A DNA stretch of 6,157 nucleotides, from positions 1 to 6,157 of the forward strand of contig JBHJHK010000141.1 in NCBI GenBank assembly GCA_050330975.1, read 5' to 3'. Position numbers and translations under genes: made by a program. Positions 4,832-6,157 of the stretch are shown here, one piece after another. Each line of letters starts with the position of its first letter. The stretch's first letter is position 1. This DNA comes from JBHJHK01 sp050330975. GTDB lineage: Bacteria; Pseudomonadota; Gammaproteobacteria; Competibacterales; Competibacteraceae. The notes beneath the pieces are model-generated. The model did not search any database. It worked only from the letters and a program-made list of their open reading frames with translations, and had not been told where the DNA came from.

Positions 4832-6157
4832 ATGAACGCGAAATACGCCACGCACAAGCGAGGGTGGATGGCCTTGCTGGCCGCCAGCGGTCTCTGGCTA
4901 GGTGCCGCCCTGGCCCAGCCCGCCCTCGACGATAGTGCCATTCGCGCCACCGTCACCCAACAGCTCCAAGAAGATCCGGGGGTGCGTCCCCGGGCCATCG
5001 AGGTGGTGGTGGACGAGGGCATCGTCACCCTCCGGGGCCAGGTGGACAGCCTGCTGGCCGCCGCCCGGGCGGTGCGCCTCGCCGAGACCCTCAAAGGGGT
5101 GCGGGCCGTGGTCGACCGCTTGACCATCAGCCCCGACAACCCCCGCCGTGGCGAGGCCTTGCGCCAGCGGGTGGCCCAGGCCCTGGCCGACAGCCCCTAC
5201 TTAGAGGCCCACCAGATCGACGTCGCCGTCGACGGCAGCCGGGTCACCCTGGAGGGCACGGCCGATTCCTGGCAGCAAAAGCAGCTCATCGGCTATTTGG
5301 CCAAGGGGGTCGGTGGGGTGACGGCGTTGGACAACCGCGTCGCCATCGACTATCAATTGCGGCGCAGCGATGGGGAAATCGCCGCCGAGATTCGCGCCGC
5401 CCTGCGCTGGGACCGCCTGGTGGACGGCGGCGATCTCAAGGTCGAGGTCGACCGGGCCAATGTCACCCTCTCTGGCAGCGTCGCCAGCGCCGCCGAGAAG
5501 CGCCGGGCCCGCCTGGATGCCTGGGTCTCGGGGGTGGACACCGTGGACGTGGACGAGGTGCGGGTGGATTACTGGACCCGGGAGCCCCGCCTGCGGACCG
5601 GCAAATACACCGCGGTGACGGATAGCGAAGTGGCCGAGGCCCTGGTGGCCGCCTACCGGCGCCATCCCATGATCGACGCCGAGGCCGTGGACGTCGAGGT
5701 CAAAGACGGCACCGCGCTGCTCCAGGGCGAGGTCGTCACCCTGGCGGCCAAGCGGGCCGCCGCCGACACGGCGCGCCACACCGTGGGGGTGCGACGGGTG
5801 GACAATCAACTGACCATCCGGCGGCGCACCGTCGAAGCCGGGGCAACGGACGAGATCGGGCCCCAGGGGTCTCTGGAGAGGGGCCTCGACGCAGTCGTCG
5901 AGGGTCTGGTCGCTGTGATCCTGCCCGCCGCTCGGGCCCAGACGGCCGGGGAACAGCCGGCTGGCGATCAGAGGGCCGACACCCCAGGCGAGAACCTGAC
6001 GACCCAAGATATCGAAGCCGGCAACCGTCCCAGCACCTTTATCCTCTACCAGCGCCTCACCCCCCACACCCTGGGGTCGCTGTTGGCCCTCTACGAGCAC
6101 AAAGTGTTTGTCCAGGGGGTGTTGTGGAACATCAATTCCTTTGACCAGTGGGGGGTG
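4832..6157 (+). CDS. Secreted four-BON-domain protein, open at its 3' end and fused in frame to a Pgi segment
   Basis: The frame is open for 442 codons to the window end with no stop. Residues 1-29 form a signal peptide (KR, then a hydrophobic WMALLAASGLWLG core, cleavage after ALA), so the product is exported to the periplasm. Four BON domains follow, at about 32-99, 105-174, 180-248 and 262-330. Each has the pattern of a helix, then a V-VDxGxVTLxGxV-like strand pair, then a second helix and a G-V-x-x-V-D-N/R-x-x strand. BON domains are thought to bind phospholipid or peptidoglycan-associated surfaces in envelope proteins such as OsmY; the ligand here is unknown. Residues 331-396 are an unrecognised linker containing a hydrophobic run ending ILPAARAQ (363-370), which looks like a signal-peptide cleavage region. 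From about 397 the sequence is glucose-6-phosphate isomerase. The codon usage stays high-GC throughout. Confidence 0.85.
   Translation, partial: MNAKYATHKRGWMALLAASGLWLGAALAQPALDDSAIRATVTQQLQEDPGVRPRAIEVVVDEGIVTLRGQVDSLLAAARAVRLAETLKGVRAVVDRLTISPDNPRRGEALRQRVAQALADSPYLEAHQIDVAVDGSRVTLEGTADSWQQKQLIGYLAKGVGGVTALDNRVAIDYQLRRSDGEIAAEIRAALRWDRLVDGGDLKVEVDRANVTLSGSVASAAEKRRARLDAWVSGVDTVDVDEVRVDYWTREPRLRTGKYTAVTDSEVAEALVAAYRRHPMIDAEAVDVEVKDGTALLQGEVVTLAAKRAAADTARHTVGVRRVDNQLTIRRRTVEAGATDEIGPQGSLERGLDAVVEGLVAVILPAARAQTAGEQPAGDQRADTPGENLTTQDIEAGNRPSTFILYQRLTPHTLGSLLALYEHKVFVQGVLWNINSFDQWGV
6020..6157 (+). other. Glucose-6-phosphate isomerase (Pgi) internal fragment within the BON reading frame
   Basis: Residues 397-442 of the open frame read GNRPSTFI, LTPHTLGSLLALYEHKVF and GVLWNINSFDQWGV. 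In complete Pgi proteins these form one uninterrupted stretch near residues 350-400 of about 550, with the LYEH histidine (here His423) in the active site and the FDQWGV signature just before ELGK. The match is too long and too ordered for chance. The preceding Pgi sequence, including the first family signature and the catalytic Glu region, is missing in this frame, and I could not find it in the other frames of 5850-6010. The fragment runs off the window. Confidence 0.85.

Noticed and set aside
5201..6100. 299-residue minus-strand open frame opposite the BON-Pgi gene
   Set aside because: It is a shadow frame of low-complexity character (Gly, Pro, His, Asp). The plus strand carries clear BON and Pgi motifs.

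Overview
The window looks like one chromosomal contig of a high-GC gammaproteobacterium. The strongest hint is an E. coli-type (PAPS-specific) CysH. A sulfur-oxidising, Ectothiorhodospiraceae/Chromatiales-like host is possible, but that is inference from protein flavour only. The sequence begins in about 60 bases of nearly pure C and ends in the middle of a conserved motif, so both ends look like contig ends.

Layout. (1) 1-847, minus strand: cysH, phosphoadenylyl-sulfate reductase, essentially complete to its catalytic ECGLH motif but running without a stop into the C-rich edge. (2) 848-953: a divergent control region, AT-rich in its right half, with a plausible plus-strand promoter. (3) 954-1841, plus strand: a conserved protein of a family often labelled '3-methyladenine DNA glycosylase', with no known glycosylase fold visible. 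(4) About 1938-4721: a small, lower-GC, mosaic island. It is bounded by a 12-base direct repeat (CCCAGGGGCGGG) and carries, just inside each end, a 12-base-period pair of TGTAGTGCA-like repeats. Its contents are a broken transposase-like fragment, a self-inhibited Fic AMP-transferase (2504-3733), and a tyrosine integrase (minus strand, 4575-3877) that has lost its whole catalytic domain. (5) 4832 to the end, plus strand: a secreted protein with four BON domains whose reading frame continues, with no stop, into an unmistakable piece of glucose-6-phosphate isomerase (Pgi).

How it fits together. The flanking genes look like ordinary host housekeeping or envelope genes. The island reads as an integrated element that kept its Fic cargo but can no longer move itself. 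The two points most worth a second look are the BON-Pgi in-frame fusion (real deletion fusion, or assembly chimera) and the paired repeats at both island ends, which have the layout of integrase arm sites around a core. No tRNA, rRNA or CRISPR array was seen.
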